A DNA stretch of 13,323 nucleotides, taken from assembly GCA_029239575.1 (NCBI GenBank), contig JARBUP010000046.1, positions 1-13,323 on the forward strand, in the 5' to 3' direction. The DNA comes from Bacillota bacterium (GTDB taxonomy: Bacteria > Bacillota > Clostridia > Tissierellales > Sedimentibacteraceae). Of this stretch, positions 6,409 to 12,352 are shown piece after piece (within the stretch, counting starts at the first letter, position 1; each line of letters opens with the position of its first letter). The position numbers and the translations under genes are program-made. The notes below the pieces were generated by a model, which searched no databases, was not told the origin of the DNA, and saw only the letters and a list, made by a program, of their open reading frames with translations.

Positions 6409-6958
6409 AATTTCCATATTGTTATCAGAAGAAATCGGGTTAAAGCTTAATTCTTCAGATAATGAAATGCAAGTCTATGCTTATAGCATCGAAGTATTGT
6501 CATCTTTGTTAATAAATTTAATAATTTTATCAATAACGGCACATTTATTGGATAAATGGCTGCAACTCATCACTTTCATTATATTTTTTTCTGGTCTTAG
6601 GATTTATGCTGGGGGGTATCATGCAAAAACTCATATAGAGTGCATGTCCATATCATTTATTATTTTTACTATTTCAGCTTTGTGTAGTACATATTTTAAA
6701 CAATTCGGTGAATTTATTTTAATATTTGGAATCTTATTTTCTTCACTTATGATTTTTGTGTTTGCTCCAAGTGAAAGCGATAACAAACCTTTGAGTAATA
6801 ATGAAAGAAAAAAATATAAAATGATTAGTAGAATAACAGTAATTATATTAAGTTTAGCAGTTGTGTTTTTATATTTTGTTAAAATTCAAACAGATTTCAT
6901 TTATATAACTGCTTCAGTAGCTATGATTATTGAATGTTTTAGCCTATTAGTAAAGTGA
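6398..6958 (+). CDS. agrB: Accessory gene regulator B (AgrB) peptide-processing protease
   Basis: The 186-residue protein has the normal AgrB length and several membrane helices (roughly 35-50, 55-70, 84-99, 105-125, 143-162, 167-184). The catalytic region reads FSGLRIYAGGYHAKTHIEC, with His75 and Cys82 seven residues apart, as His77 and Cys84 are in Staphylococcus aureus AgrB. The cytoplasmic loop has APSESDNKPLSNNERKKYK, the usual NKP motif. AgrB is a membrane cysteine protease that cuts the tail from AgrD and closes the thiolactone ring. The start at 6398 lies inside agrD with no good ribosome binding site, suggesting coupling. It is the last gene of the cassette; a strong terminator begins 29 bases after the stop. 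Confidence 0.95.
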   Translation: MISKISILLSEEIGLKLNSSDNEMQVYAYSIEVLSSLLINLIILSITAHLLDKWLQLITFIIFFSGLRIYAGGYHAKTHIECMSISFIIFTISALCSTYFKQFGEFILIFGILFSSLMIFVFAPSESDNKPLSNNERKKYKMISRITVIILSLAVVFLYFVKIQTDFIYITASVAMIIECFSLLVK

Positions 6959-6986
6959 AGCGTAATAAAAGGGATGTTAATTTAGT

Positions 6987-7022
6987 AAAGCCAGTTTTGA
7001 GATTTTCTCAAGCTGGCTTTTT
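6987..7022 (+). terminator. Rho-independent terminator of the agr cassette
   Basis: AAAGCCAG (6987-6994) pairs with CTGGCTTT (7013-7020), with an inner TTGAG/CTCAA stem, an ATTTT loop and a short bulge. It ends in a run of five T residues. It closes the cassette 64 bases after agrB. Confidence 0.88.
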
Positions 7023-7099
7023 GTCTGTTTGTAACTCAACATATTGATTTCAGTGAAAGATAGAATTCTTAGGACTATTTGAAAATTACAATTTTATTG

Positions 7100-7128
7100 T
7101 TGAAATGTCTTGACAGAAGTGGTATTAT
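7100..7128 (+). promoter_or_regulatory. Promoter of the ecfA1-ecfA2-ecfT-truA operon
   Basis: TTGAAA (7100-7105) and TATTAT (7123-7128) are 17 bases apart, and the -10 box is preceded by TGG (extended -10). The octamer AAGTGGTA overlaps the -10 at 7117-7124 and recurs at 7133-7140, so a regulator could bind there. A TTGACA at 7110-7115 lacks a good partner. Confidence 0.6.
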
Positions 7129-7184
7129 CAATAAGTGGTAATTTGACTTATGAAATACACAAATAATTAAATCAAAGGTGATTT

Positions 7185-8009
7185 ATGGATGATATAATAA
7201 AAATTGAAAACGTAAAATTTAAATATAGTAATGATGACATTAAATATGCTGTTGATGGAGTTAATTTAAATATAAAAAAAGGTGAGTTTACAGCTATTAT
7301 TGGTCATAATGGTTCTGGTAAGTCAACTTTGTCTAAATTAATTAACTCAATTTTACTTCCAACTGAAGGAAAAATATTTGTAAAAGGCATGGATACGTCG
7401 GATGATTCTAAATTATGGGATATAAGACAATCAGCTGGTATGGTATTTCAAAACCCAGACAATCAACTTGTAGCAACCATAGTTGAAGAAGACATTGCAT
7501 TTGGTCCTGAAAATTTAGGAGTTGATCCTGTCGAAATAAGAAAAAGAGTTGATGATGCTTTAAATACTGTTGGCATGTATGAATATAGAAAAAGACCTCC
7601 TCATTTATTATCAGGAGGACAAAAACAAAGAATAGCTATAGCTGGAATACTTGCTTTAAATTCTGACTGCATAATACTTGATGAACCTACAGCAATGCTG
7701 GATCCTTCAGGTAGAAGAGAAGTAATGGAAACATTAAAAAAACTTCATGCAAATGGTAAAACTATTTTATTAATAACACATTATATGGATGAAGCAGTTC
7801 AAGCTGACAGAGTTGTAATAATGGATAAAGGCAATATTAAATTAGATGGAACACCAAAAGAAGTATTTAAAAATATAGAAGAAATTAAAAAATTCGGATT
7901 GGATGTTCCACAAGTTACTGAGCTATCACAGGAATTAAAAAAAGAAGGTATTGATCTTCCTTCTGACATTATAGAAATAAAAGAACTGGTGGATTTATTA
8001 TGTCAATAA
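7185..8009 (+). CDS. ecfA1: ECF transporter ATPase EcfA1
   Basis: A 274-residue ABC ATPase. Walker A is GHNGSGKST (40-48), the Q-loop FQNPDNQL (88-95), signature LSGGQKQR (142-149), Walker B CIILDE (162-167) with catalytic Glu167, and the switch histidine is His199 (ITHYMDEA). The FQNPDNQLVA form of the Q-loop and the C-terminal extension are typical of energy-coupling factor ATPases, formerly called CbiO. EcfA1 pairs with EcfA2 and EcfT to form the shared module that drives several vitamin-binding S components. The ATG follows AAAGGTG (7174-7180). The 3' end overlaps ecfA2 by 10 bases. Confidence 0.96.
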   Translation: MDDIIKIENVKFKYSNDDIKYAVDGVNLNIKKGEFTAIIGHNGSGKSTLSKLINSILLPTEGKIFVKGMDTSDDSKLWDIRQSAGMVFQNPDNQLVATIVEEDIAFGPENLGVDPVEIRKRVDDALNTVGMYEYRKRPPHLLSGGQKQRIAIAGILALNSDCIILDEPTAMLDPSGRREVMETLKKLHANGKTILLITHYMDEAVQADRVVIMDKGNIKLDGTPKEVFKNIEEIKKFGLDVPQVTELSQELKKEGIDLPSDIIEIKELVDLLCQ

Positions 8010-8863
8010 AAGCAGAGAATATAAAATATATTTATAGTGAAGGAACTCCTTTTAGAACAGTAGCATTGGATGATGTTAATGTTGAAATAAAAGAAGGTGA
8101 TTTTGTTGGAATCATCGGTCATACGGGAAGCGGAAAATCTACTTTTATTCAAATGTTAAATGGACTTGAACTTCCAACTGAAGGTAAAATTATAGTTGAT
8201 GGTACTGTAGTAGGTGAAGATAAAAAGAAATTAAGAGCTATTCGTCAAATGGTTGGACTTGTTTTTCAATATCCTGAATATCAACTTTTTGAAGAAACAG
8301 TGGCTAAGGATGTTGCTTTTGGCCCTATGAATTTAAATTTACCTCAAGCTGAAATAGATAAAAGAGTTAAGGAATCATTGGAGCTTGTTGGATTTAATTA
8401 TGATAAAATAAAAGACGCTTCACCATTTGATATGTCAGGTGGACAAAAAAGAAGAGTTGCCATAGCAGGTGTATTAGCTATGAAACCAAATTATTTAATT
8501 TTGGATGAACCGACTGCAGGACTTGATCCTGCAGGTAGAAATGAAATATTTGCACAAATAAAAAAACTTCATGATAAAAGCGGAGTAACAGTTGTTTTAG
8601 TATCACACAGTATGGAAGATATTGCAAAAATTGCTAACAGAGTAATTGTTTTATATAAAGGGAAAATACATATGCAAGGAACTCCAAAAGAAATTTATAG
8701 TAATGCAGAAGAATTGAAAAAAATTGGTCTTGGTATTCCACAAATTGCAGAAATTGCAAATGAATTAAGAAAAAAAGGCTTTCACATTAAATCAGATGTA
8801 ATAACTGTTGAAGAAGCTAAAGTAGAGATTTTAAAAGAGTTAAGGAGAAGAAAAAATGTTTAA
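8000..8863 (+). CDS. ecfA2: ECF transporter ATPase EcfA2
   Basis: A 287-residue ABC ATPase paralogous to its upstream neighbour. Walker A is GHTGSGKST (40-48), the Q-loop FQYPEYQLF (89-97), signature MSGGQKRR (145-152), Walker B YLILDE (165-170) with Glu170, and the switch histidine is His203 (VSHSMEDI). The FQYPEYQLFEETV form distinguishes EcfA2 from EcfA1. It is the second half of the ATPase heterodimer of the energy-coupling factor complex on the cytoplasmic face. It overlaps ecfA1 by 10 bases and ecfT by 8, so the three subunits are probably made in balance by translational coupling. Confidence 0.96.
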   Translation: MSIKAENIKYIYSEGTPFRTVALDDVNVEIKEGDFVGIIGHTGSGKSTFIQMLNGLELPTEGKIIVDGTVVGEDKKKLRAIRQMVGLVFQYPEYQLFEETVAKDVAFGPMNLNLPQAEIDKRVKESLELVGFNYDKIKDASPFDMSGGQKRRVAIAGVLAMKPNYLILDEPTAGLDPAGRNEIFAQIKKLHDKSGVTVVLVSHSMEDIAKIANRVIVLYKGKIHMQGTPKEIYSNAEELKKIGLGIPQIAEIANELRKKGFHIKSDVITVEEAKVEILKELRRRKNV

Positions 8864-9653
8864 AAACTTGACAATAGGACAGCATTATCCAGTAGATTCT
8901 CCTGTACATGAGCTTGATCCAAGAGTAAAGATTATCATGACATTTATATTTATAATATCATTATTTGTTATAGACAGCTTTTTTCCATATTTATTTGTAA
9001 TAGCATTTTTAGGAATTGCAATAACAACATCTAAAGTTCCAGTTAAATTTGTTTTAAAAGGTTTAAGACCTATTTTAATGATAATTGCATTTACTTTTAT
9101 AATAAATTTGTTAATGACACCTGGTAGAATTATATTTGAATTAGGATTTATAAAAATTACTGAAGAAGGTTTAAAACAAGCTGGGTTTATGGCAATAAGA
9201 CTTACGTTGTTAATTATGGGTACATCATTATTAACACTTACAACTTCTCCAATAATATTAACAGACGGAATTGAAAGTTTATTAAATCCATATAAAAGAT
9301 TTGGTCTTCCAGCTCATGAACTTGCTATGATGATGACAATTGCACTTAGATTTATCCCTACTCTCATGGAAGAAACAGAAAAAATTATGAAAGCTCAAAA
9401 ATCAAGAGGAGCTGATTTTGAAAGTGGGAATATTATTAACAGAGCAAAAAACTTAGTACCATTATTAGTGCCTTTGTTCATAAGTGCATTTAGGCGTGCA
9501 GATGAACTTGCTATGGCTATGGAAGCTCGCTGCTATCGTGGTGGAGAAAATAGAACCAGAATGCGCCAGCTAAAAATAAATTCAAGGGATTATGTTGCAT
9601 CATTAATTTTTGTAGTATATCTTGCAGCAATAATTATCACAAAAATATGGTAA
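8856..9653 (+). CDS. ecfT: ECF transporter transmembrane subunit EcfT
   Basis: This 265-residue integral membrane protein begins MFKNLTIGQHYPVDSPVHELDPRVKII, the usual EcfT start (DSxxHxLDPRxK). Hydrophobic segments lie at about 27-58, 66-88, 110-132 and 246-264. The two coupling-helix motifs that grip the ATPases are SRG (183-185, in KAQKSRGADF) and YRG (227-229, in EARCYRGG). EcfT joins the ATPase pair to exchangeable S components such as QueT. It starts inside ecfA2 behind AAGGAGAAG and ends inside the truA start. No S component is encoded within this operon, which indicates the group II (shared) arrangement. Confidence 0.95.
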   Translation: MFKNLTIGQHYPVDSPVHELDPRVKIIMTFIFIISLFVIDSFFPYLFVIAFLGIAITTSKVPVKFVLKGLRPILMIIAFTFIINLLMTPGRIIFELGFIKITEEGLKQAGFMAIRLTLLIMGTSLLTLTTSPIILTDGIESLLNPYKRFGLPAHELAMMMTIALRFIPTLMEETEKIMKAQKSRGADFESGNIINRAKNLVPLLVPLFISAFRRADELAMAMEARCYRGGENRTRMRQLKINSRDYVASLIFVVYLAAIIITKIW

Positions 9654-10387
9654 GAAATATTAAACTCACGATCTCTTATGATGGAACAAACTACTATGGA
9701 TGGCAGACTCAATTAAATGTGCCTACAATCCAAGAAACAATAGAAAATGCAATAGAGGTAGTTACAAAGCAAAAAGTTGATTTAACGGGTTCTGGACGTA
9801 CGGACAGAGGAGTGCATGCTCTTGGTCAAGTTGCTAATTTCATTTCGGACAATAAAATTCCCGAAGATAAAATTAAAATAGCATTAAATGCAAATTTACC
9901 ACGGGACATTAGAATAATAGATTCGAAAGAAGTTACCATGAGTTTTAATTCAAGGTTTGACGCGCATGATAAAACATATATGTATCAAATATATAACGAC
10001 AGAGTGTTGGATCCATTTTTGAGAAATTACTCTTATTTTGTTCCACAAATTCTTGATTTTGAAAAAATGAAGCAGGCATCAAAATTAATTATAGGAACTC
10101 ATGATTTTAGAGGTTTTATGGCTGCTGGTTCTGATATAAAAACTACTGTTAGAACAATTTATGATGTACAATTAGAACAAAATGGTCCATTGATTAAATT
10201 ATATGTTACTGGTAGTGGATTTTTATATAATATGGTGAGAATAATAGCAGGGTCATTAATAGATATTGGAAAAAATCTAAATGATATTTCATGTATTACA
10301 AATGCTTTAAACACATTGGATAGAACAGTCCTCGGCCAAACTGCGGCACCGGAAGGATTGTTTTTAAAAGAAGTTAAGTATGATTAA
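9647..10387 (+). CDS. truA: tRNA pseudouridine(38-40) synthase TruA
   Basis: The 246-residue protein has the TruA length and the catalytic motif GSGRTDRGVHALGQV with nucleophile Asp53 (Asp60 in E. coli). The N-terminal IKLTISYDGTNYYGWQTQ and the later SRFDAHDKTYMYQIYN and GSGFLYNMVRIIAGSLIDIGK are family landmarks. It converts uridines 38-40 of the tRNA anticodon stem-loop to pseudouridine. The ATG overlaps the ecfT stop by 7 bases and no ribosome binding site is evident, so translation is probably coupled. The ecfT-truA-rplM-rpsI order is common in Firmicutes. Confidence 0.97.
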   Translation: MVRNIKLTISYDGTNYYGWQTQLNVPTIQETIENAIEVVTKQKVDLTGSGRTDRGVHALGQVANFISDNKIPEDKIKIALNANLPRDIRIIDSKEVTMSFNSRFDAHDKTYMYQIYNDRVLDPFLRNYSYFVPQILDFEKMKQASKLIIGTHDFRGFMAAGSDIKTTVRTIYDVQLEQNGPLIKLYVTGSGFLYNMVRIIAGSLIDIGKNLNDISCITNALNTLDRTVLGQTAAPEGLFLKEVKYD

Positions 10388-10402
10388 GTGATCAAAGAAC
10401 AA

Positions 10403-10472
10403 TTTTGTCATCCAGAAATAGCGAAGGATGTTATATTTAATAGTAAAGATTCTTCACGCGTTCAGATAAGCA
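10403..10472 (-). repeat. Interspersed palindromic repeat, copy A (degenerate)
   Basis: This copy shares blocks, in order, with the reverse complement of 12353-12425: TTTTGTCATCC, GCGAAGGAT, AAGATTCTTCAC and GCGTTCAGA, with small gaps between. CATCC (10409-10413) and GGATG (10426-10430) can form a local stem. It follows truA by 15 bases and is more diverged from perfect symmetry than the other copy. Confidence 0.65.
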
Positions 10473-10515
10473 GGAAACCAAAATCATGTTTTTTTGATTT
10501 TGTGTTTATCGCTTA
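10467..10515. repeat. Long imperfect hairpin after truA
   Basis: Three paired blocks are visible: TAAGC (10467-10471) with GCTTA (10511-10515), AAAC with GTTT, and AAAATCA (10480-10486) with TGATTTT (10495-10501), around a TGTTTTTT loop. The T-run lies in the loop and not after the stem, so it is not a classical terminator on this strand. Confidence 0.4.
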
Positions 10516-10550
10516 GTATATTTATCTAATGACATTTTCAGTGTATAAAG

Positions 10551-10596
10551 TAAAAAAATATAAAAAAATTAAACTTATAAAAAATAAAAAAATAAT
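10551..10596 (+). promoter_or_regulatory. UP-element-like A-tract region upstream of the rplM promoter
   Basis: Forty-five of 46 bases are A or T, including A-runs at 10552-10558, 10562-10568, 10579-10584 and 10586-10592. It ends 2 bases before the -35 box at 10599, the position at which the alpha C-terminal domain contacts DNA. The placement fits a strong ribosomal protein promoter; activity is inferred. Confidence 0.5.
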
Positions 10597-10598
10597 GC

Positions 10599-10627
10599 TT
10601 GACTTATAACTCGCATTCATTTAGAAT
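10599..10627 (+). promoter_or_regulatory. Promoter of rplM-rpsI
   Basis: TTGACT (10599-10604) and TAGAAT (10622-10627) are separated by exactly 17 bases. Transcription would begin near 10634, giving a leader of about 127 bases that contains the hairpin at 10646-10681. Confidence 0.75.
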
Positions 10628-10633
10628 TATAAG

Positions 10634-10681
10634 GTACAAATTGAGAAAAAACCGTTCCAATGCCCCGGAGTTAGGTTTTTT
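10634..10681 (+). ncRNA. L13 ribosomal protein leader (autoregulatory 5' UTR element)
   Basis: The leader hairpin has AAAAAACC (10646-10653) paired with GGTTTTTT (10674-10681). Inside it, TTCC (10655-10658) pairs with GGAG (10667-10670) around AATGCCCC. The apical part CCGTTCCAATGCCCCGGA resembles, as I recall it, the Firmicute L13 leader family (Rfam RF00555), found upstream of rplM-rpsI and thought to bind L13. The position, between the promoter and rplM, is right for it. The match rests on memory, not on a covariance search. Confidence 0.65.
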
Positions 10682-10747
10682 AATAGATAAGTAATAAAAT
10701 GAAGAAAAATTTAAAAATGAAAATTGAAAAGTTAATGGAAAGAACAC

Positions 10748-10754
10748 AGGAGGT
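10748..10754 (+). promoter_or_regulatory. Ribosome binding site of rplM
   Basis: AGGAGGT ends 6 bases before the ATG at 10761 and fixes this start. Confidence 0.8.
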
Positions 10755-10760
10755 AACAAA

Positions 10761-11189
10761 ATGAAGAGCTTCTTAGCAAAACCTAATGAAGTGCAAAGGG
10801 CATGGTATGTCATAGATGCAGAAGGTAAAACATTAGGAAGAATGGCAACTGAAGTTGCAAAACTTTTAAGAGGAAAGCACAAAGCAATATATACACCAAG
10901 CGTTGATACTGGAGATTTCGTAATAGTAGTAAATGCTGATAAAATAGTTTTAACAGGTCATAAATGGGATCAAAAATTATATAGACACCACTCATTATAT
11001 CCAGGTGGTTTGAAAGAAGTTCCTTATAAAGATTTTATACAAGCTAAACCAACTCAGCCTGTTTATCTTGCTGTAAAAGGAATGCTTCCTAAAAACAGCT
11101 TGGGAAGACAAATGTTAAAGAAACTAAAAGTATACGCTGGTCCTGAGCATGAAAATCAAGCTCAACAACCAAAAGTATACGAGTTCTAA
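10761..11189 (+). CDS. rplM: 50S ribosomal protein L13
   Basis: The 142-residue protein has the standard L13 length. Landmarks are WYVIDAEGKTLGRMATEVAKLLRGKHK (about 14-40), DTGDFVIVVNADKIVLTGHKWDQKLYRHHSLYPGG and the C-terminal AVKGMLPKNSLGRQMLKKLKVYAGPEHENQAQQP. L13 is an early assembly protein of the 50S subunit. It has its own promoter and a structured leader upstream, and it pairs with rpsI 14 bases downstream, the universal rplM-rpsI couple. The start is set by AGGAGGT. No oddities are seen. Confidence 0.98.
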   Translation: MKSFLAKPNEVQRAWYVIDAEGKTLGRMATEVAKLLRGKHKAIYTPSVDTGDFVIVVNADKIVLTGHKWDQKLYRHHSLYPGGLKEVPYKDFIQAKPTQPVYLAVKGMLPKNSLGRQMLKKLKVYAGPEHENQAQQPKVYEF

Positions 11190-11203
11190 GAGGAGGATGA
11201 GTG

Positions 11204-11593
11204 ATGAACGTACAATACAGAGGTACTGGAAGAAGAAAAAGTGCTATAGCAAGAGTTAGATTAGTTCCTGGAACTGGAAATATATTAGTAAACAAAAGAC
11301 CTTTAGATGATTATTTAAAATATGAAACATTAAGAGTTATCGTTAGAGAACCATTAATGATTACAGATACTATGGGTCAATATGATGTTTTAGTTAATGT
11401 TTGTGGTGGCGGATATACAGGTCAAGCTGGAGCTATCAGACATGGTATATCAAGAGCATTATTAGAAGTTGATAATGAATTAAGACCAATACTTAAAAAA
11501 GCTGGATTCTTGACAAGAGATTCAAGAATGAAAGAAAGAAAGAAATATGGTCTTAAAAAAGCAAGAAAAGCATCACAGTTCAGCAAGAGATAA
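11204..11593 (+). CDS. rpsI: 30S ribosomal protein S9
   Basis: The protein is 129 residues when started at ATG 11204. A GTG at 11201 in the same frame would add one residue, but AGGAGG (11191-11196) is 7 bases from the ATG and only 4 from the GTG, so the ATG is preferred. Landmarks are YRGTGRRKSAIARVRLVPGTGNI, the core GGGYTGQAGAIRHGISRALLE, and the C-terminal tail KKYGLKKARKASQFSKR, whose last Arg contacts the anticodon stem of P-site tRNA. S9 lies in the 30S head. A strong hairpin follows, but without a T-tract. Confidence 0.97.
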   Translation: MNVQYRGTGRRKSAIARVRLVPGTGNILVNKRPLDDYLKYETLRVIVREPLMITDTMGQYDVLVNVCGGGYTGQAGAIRHGISRALLEVDNELRPILKKAGFLTRDSRMKERKKYGLKKARKASQFSKR

Positions 11594-11620
11594 TAAATAT
11601 AATAAAAATATTATTAATGG

Positions 11621-11648
11621 AATGCAATGGGGTTTTCTCCATTGCATT
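11621..11648 (+). terminator. Hairpin after rpsI, weak or non-classical terminator
   Basis: AATGCAATGG (11621-11630) pairs perfectly with CCATTGCATT (11639-11648) around GGTTTTCT. The downstream bases TTCAAATTTAA are not a proper T-tract. It may end part of the rpsI transcript or only protect its 3' end. The preQ1 aptamer begins about 11 bases later, leaving no room for a promoter in between. Confidence 0.5.
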
Positions 11649-11653
11649 TCAAA

Positions 11654-11783
11654 TTTAATAAAGTGTTTTCTTGGCACCCACTTTAAAAAAATCAAGGTAT
11701 GCAATAAAACTATTATATAGTTTTATAATCATACTTTAATAAAGTGACTCCGAGAATATAAAAATTCAAAAGGAGTTTTTTTT
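11654..11783 (+). promoter_or_regulatory. preQ1-I riboswitch upstream of queT
   Basis: The compact aptamer is an H-type pseudoknot. P1 is AAAGTG (11660-11665) with CACTTT (11679-11684). P2 pairs CTTG (11670-11673) of the loop with CAAG (11693-11696) after seven A residues (11685-11691). The loop TTCTTGGCACCC and the A-rich linker match the preQ1-I class that I know from Bacillus queC. Downstream lie a hairpin GTATG...CATAC enclosing ATAAAACTA/TAGTTTTAT (11697-11734), a second copy of TTTAATAAAGTG (11735-11746; the first is 11654-11665), and a hairpin ACTCC/GGAGT (11747-11776) followed by T residues up to the queT start. The 3' arm of the last hairpin contains the queT ribosome binding site. 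The sensed ligand would be 7-aminomethyl-7-deazaguanine. Confidence 0.82.
11747..11783 (+). terminator. Riboswitch expression platform: hairpin and T-tract at the queT start
   Basis: ACTCC (11747-11751) pairs with GGAGT (11772-11776), with an inner GAAT/ATTC stem (11754-11757 with 11764-11767). Seven T residues follow immediately and abut the ATG at 11784. The same GGAG is the queT ribosome binding site, so one structure could both stop transcription and hide the site. The 5-bp outer stem is short. Confidence 0.55.
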
Positions 11784-12290
11784 ATGAAAAAAAACAATGT
11801 ACAATTTATTACAAAAACTGCTTTAGTTGCAGCAGCATATGCAGCTATAACTTTCGCATTTTCGTTCATGGCATATGGTCAAGTTCAATTTAGAATTTCT
11901 GAAATATTAGTACTTTTAGCTTTTATTGAACCTAAATATACTTTGGGATTAGTATTAGGATGTGTACTTGCTAATGCAGCAAGCCCACTTGGCGTTATTG
12001 ACGTAGTAGTTGGGTCTTTAGCAACTTTATTTGCAATAATTTATATAATACAAGTTAAAAAGATGTTTGGATATAATAAAAAGTCGCTAATAATAGCAAG
12101 CTTAGGGCCTGTTATTTCAAATGCGTTGTTAGTTGGATGGGAATTATATTATTTATTCCAAACACCATTCTGGATGAATGCATTGTATGTAGCAATAGGA
12201 GAATTTGCTGTAGTAACAATAGCAGGAACAGTAGTAATGAATATATTAATGAAAAATAATAATTTTGTAGAAAAAGTAAAAATGAATTAA
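11784..12290 (+). CDS. queT: Queuosine precursor ECF transporter S component QueT
   Basis: The 168-residue membrane protein has about five or six hydrophobic segments. The signature stretches AYGQVQFRISEILVLLAFIEPKYTLGLVLGCVLANAASPLGVIDVVVGSLATL (about 30-82) are those of the QueT/COG4708 family. QueT binds a queuosine precursor (preQ1 or preQ0) outside the cell and works with the EcfA1-EcfA2-EcfT module, which is encoded 2.1 kb upstream. The preQ1-type aptamer directly in front of the gene agrees with the assignment. The start follows AAAAGGAG and a T-run. A terminator is found 6 bases after the stop. Substrate is inferred from family and riboswitch. Confidence 0.94.
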   Translation: MKKNNVQFITKTALVAAAYAAITFAFSFMAYGQVQFRISEILVLLAFIEPKYTLGLVLGCVLANAASPLGVIDVVVGSLATLFAIIYIIQVKKMFGYNKKSLIIASLGPVISNALLVGWELYYLFQTPFWMNALYVAIGEFAVVTIAGTVVMNILMKNNNFVEKVKMN

Positions 12291-12295
12291 AAAAT

Positions 12296-12325
12296 AAAAA
12301 AACTTAGAAGCTTCTAAGTTTTTTT
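12296..12325 (+). terminator. Rho-independent terminator of queT, probably bidirectional
   Basis: An A-run, CTTAG (12303-12307), AAGCTT loop region and CTAAG (12314-12318) run into seven T residues. The whole is almost a perfect palindrome with A residues on the left, so it could also stop the convergent upp transcript. Confidence 0.85.
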
Positions 12326-12352
12326 ATTTACAAATAATAGCCATTAAATAAA

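Larger units (their letters stand above)
10388..10760 (+). other. Intergenic region between truA and rplM
   Basis: These 373 bases hold no gene. They contain a degenerate interspersed repeat (10403-10472), a long imperfect hairpin that partly overlaps it (10467-10515), an A-tract-rich stretch (10551-10596), the rplM promoter (10599-10627), the L13-leader-like hairpin (10646-10681) and the rplM ribosome binding site (10748-10754). I see no convincing intrinsic terminator for truA. Confidence 0.8.

Noticed and set aside
7110..7137. Perfect TTGACA at 7110-7115 as the ecf -35 box
   Set aside because: The bases at 16-18 spacing read about ATAAGT/TAAGTG. The TTGAAA at 7100 with TGG-TATTAT fits better.
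10604..10882. Minus-strand open frame of 92 codons opposite the rplM leader and 5' end
   Set aside because: It is antisense to a certain gene and a promoter, and its translation has no recognisable domain.
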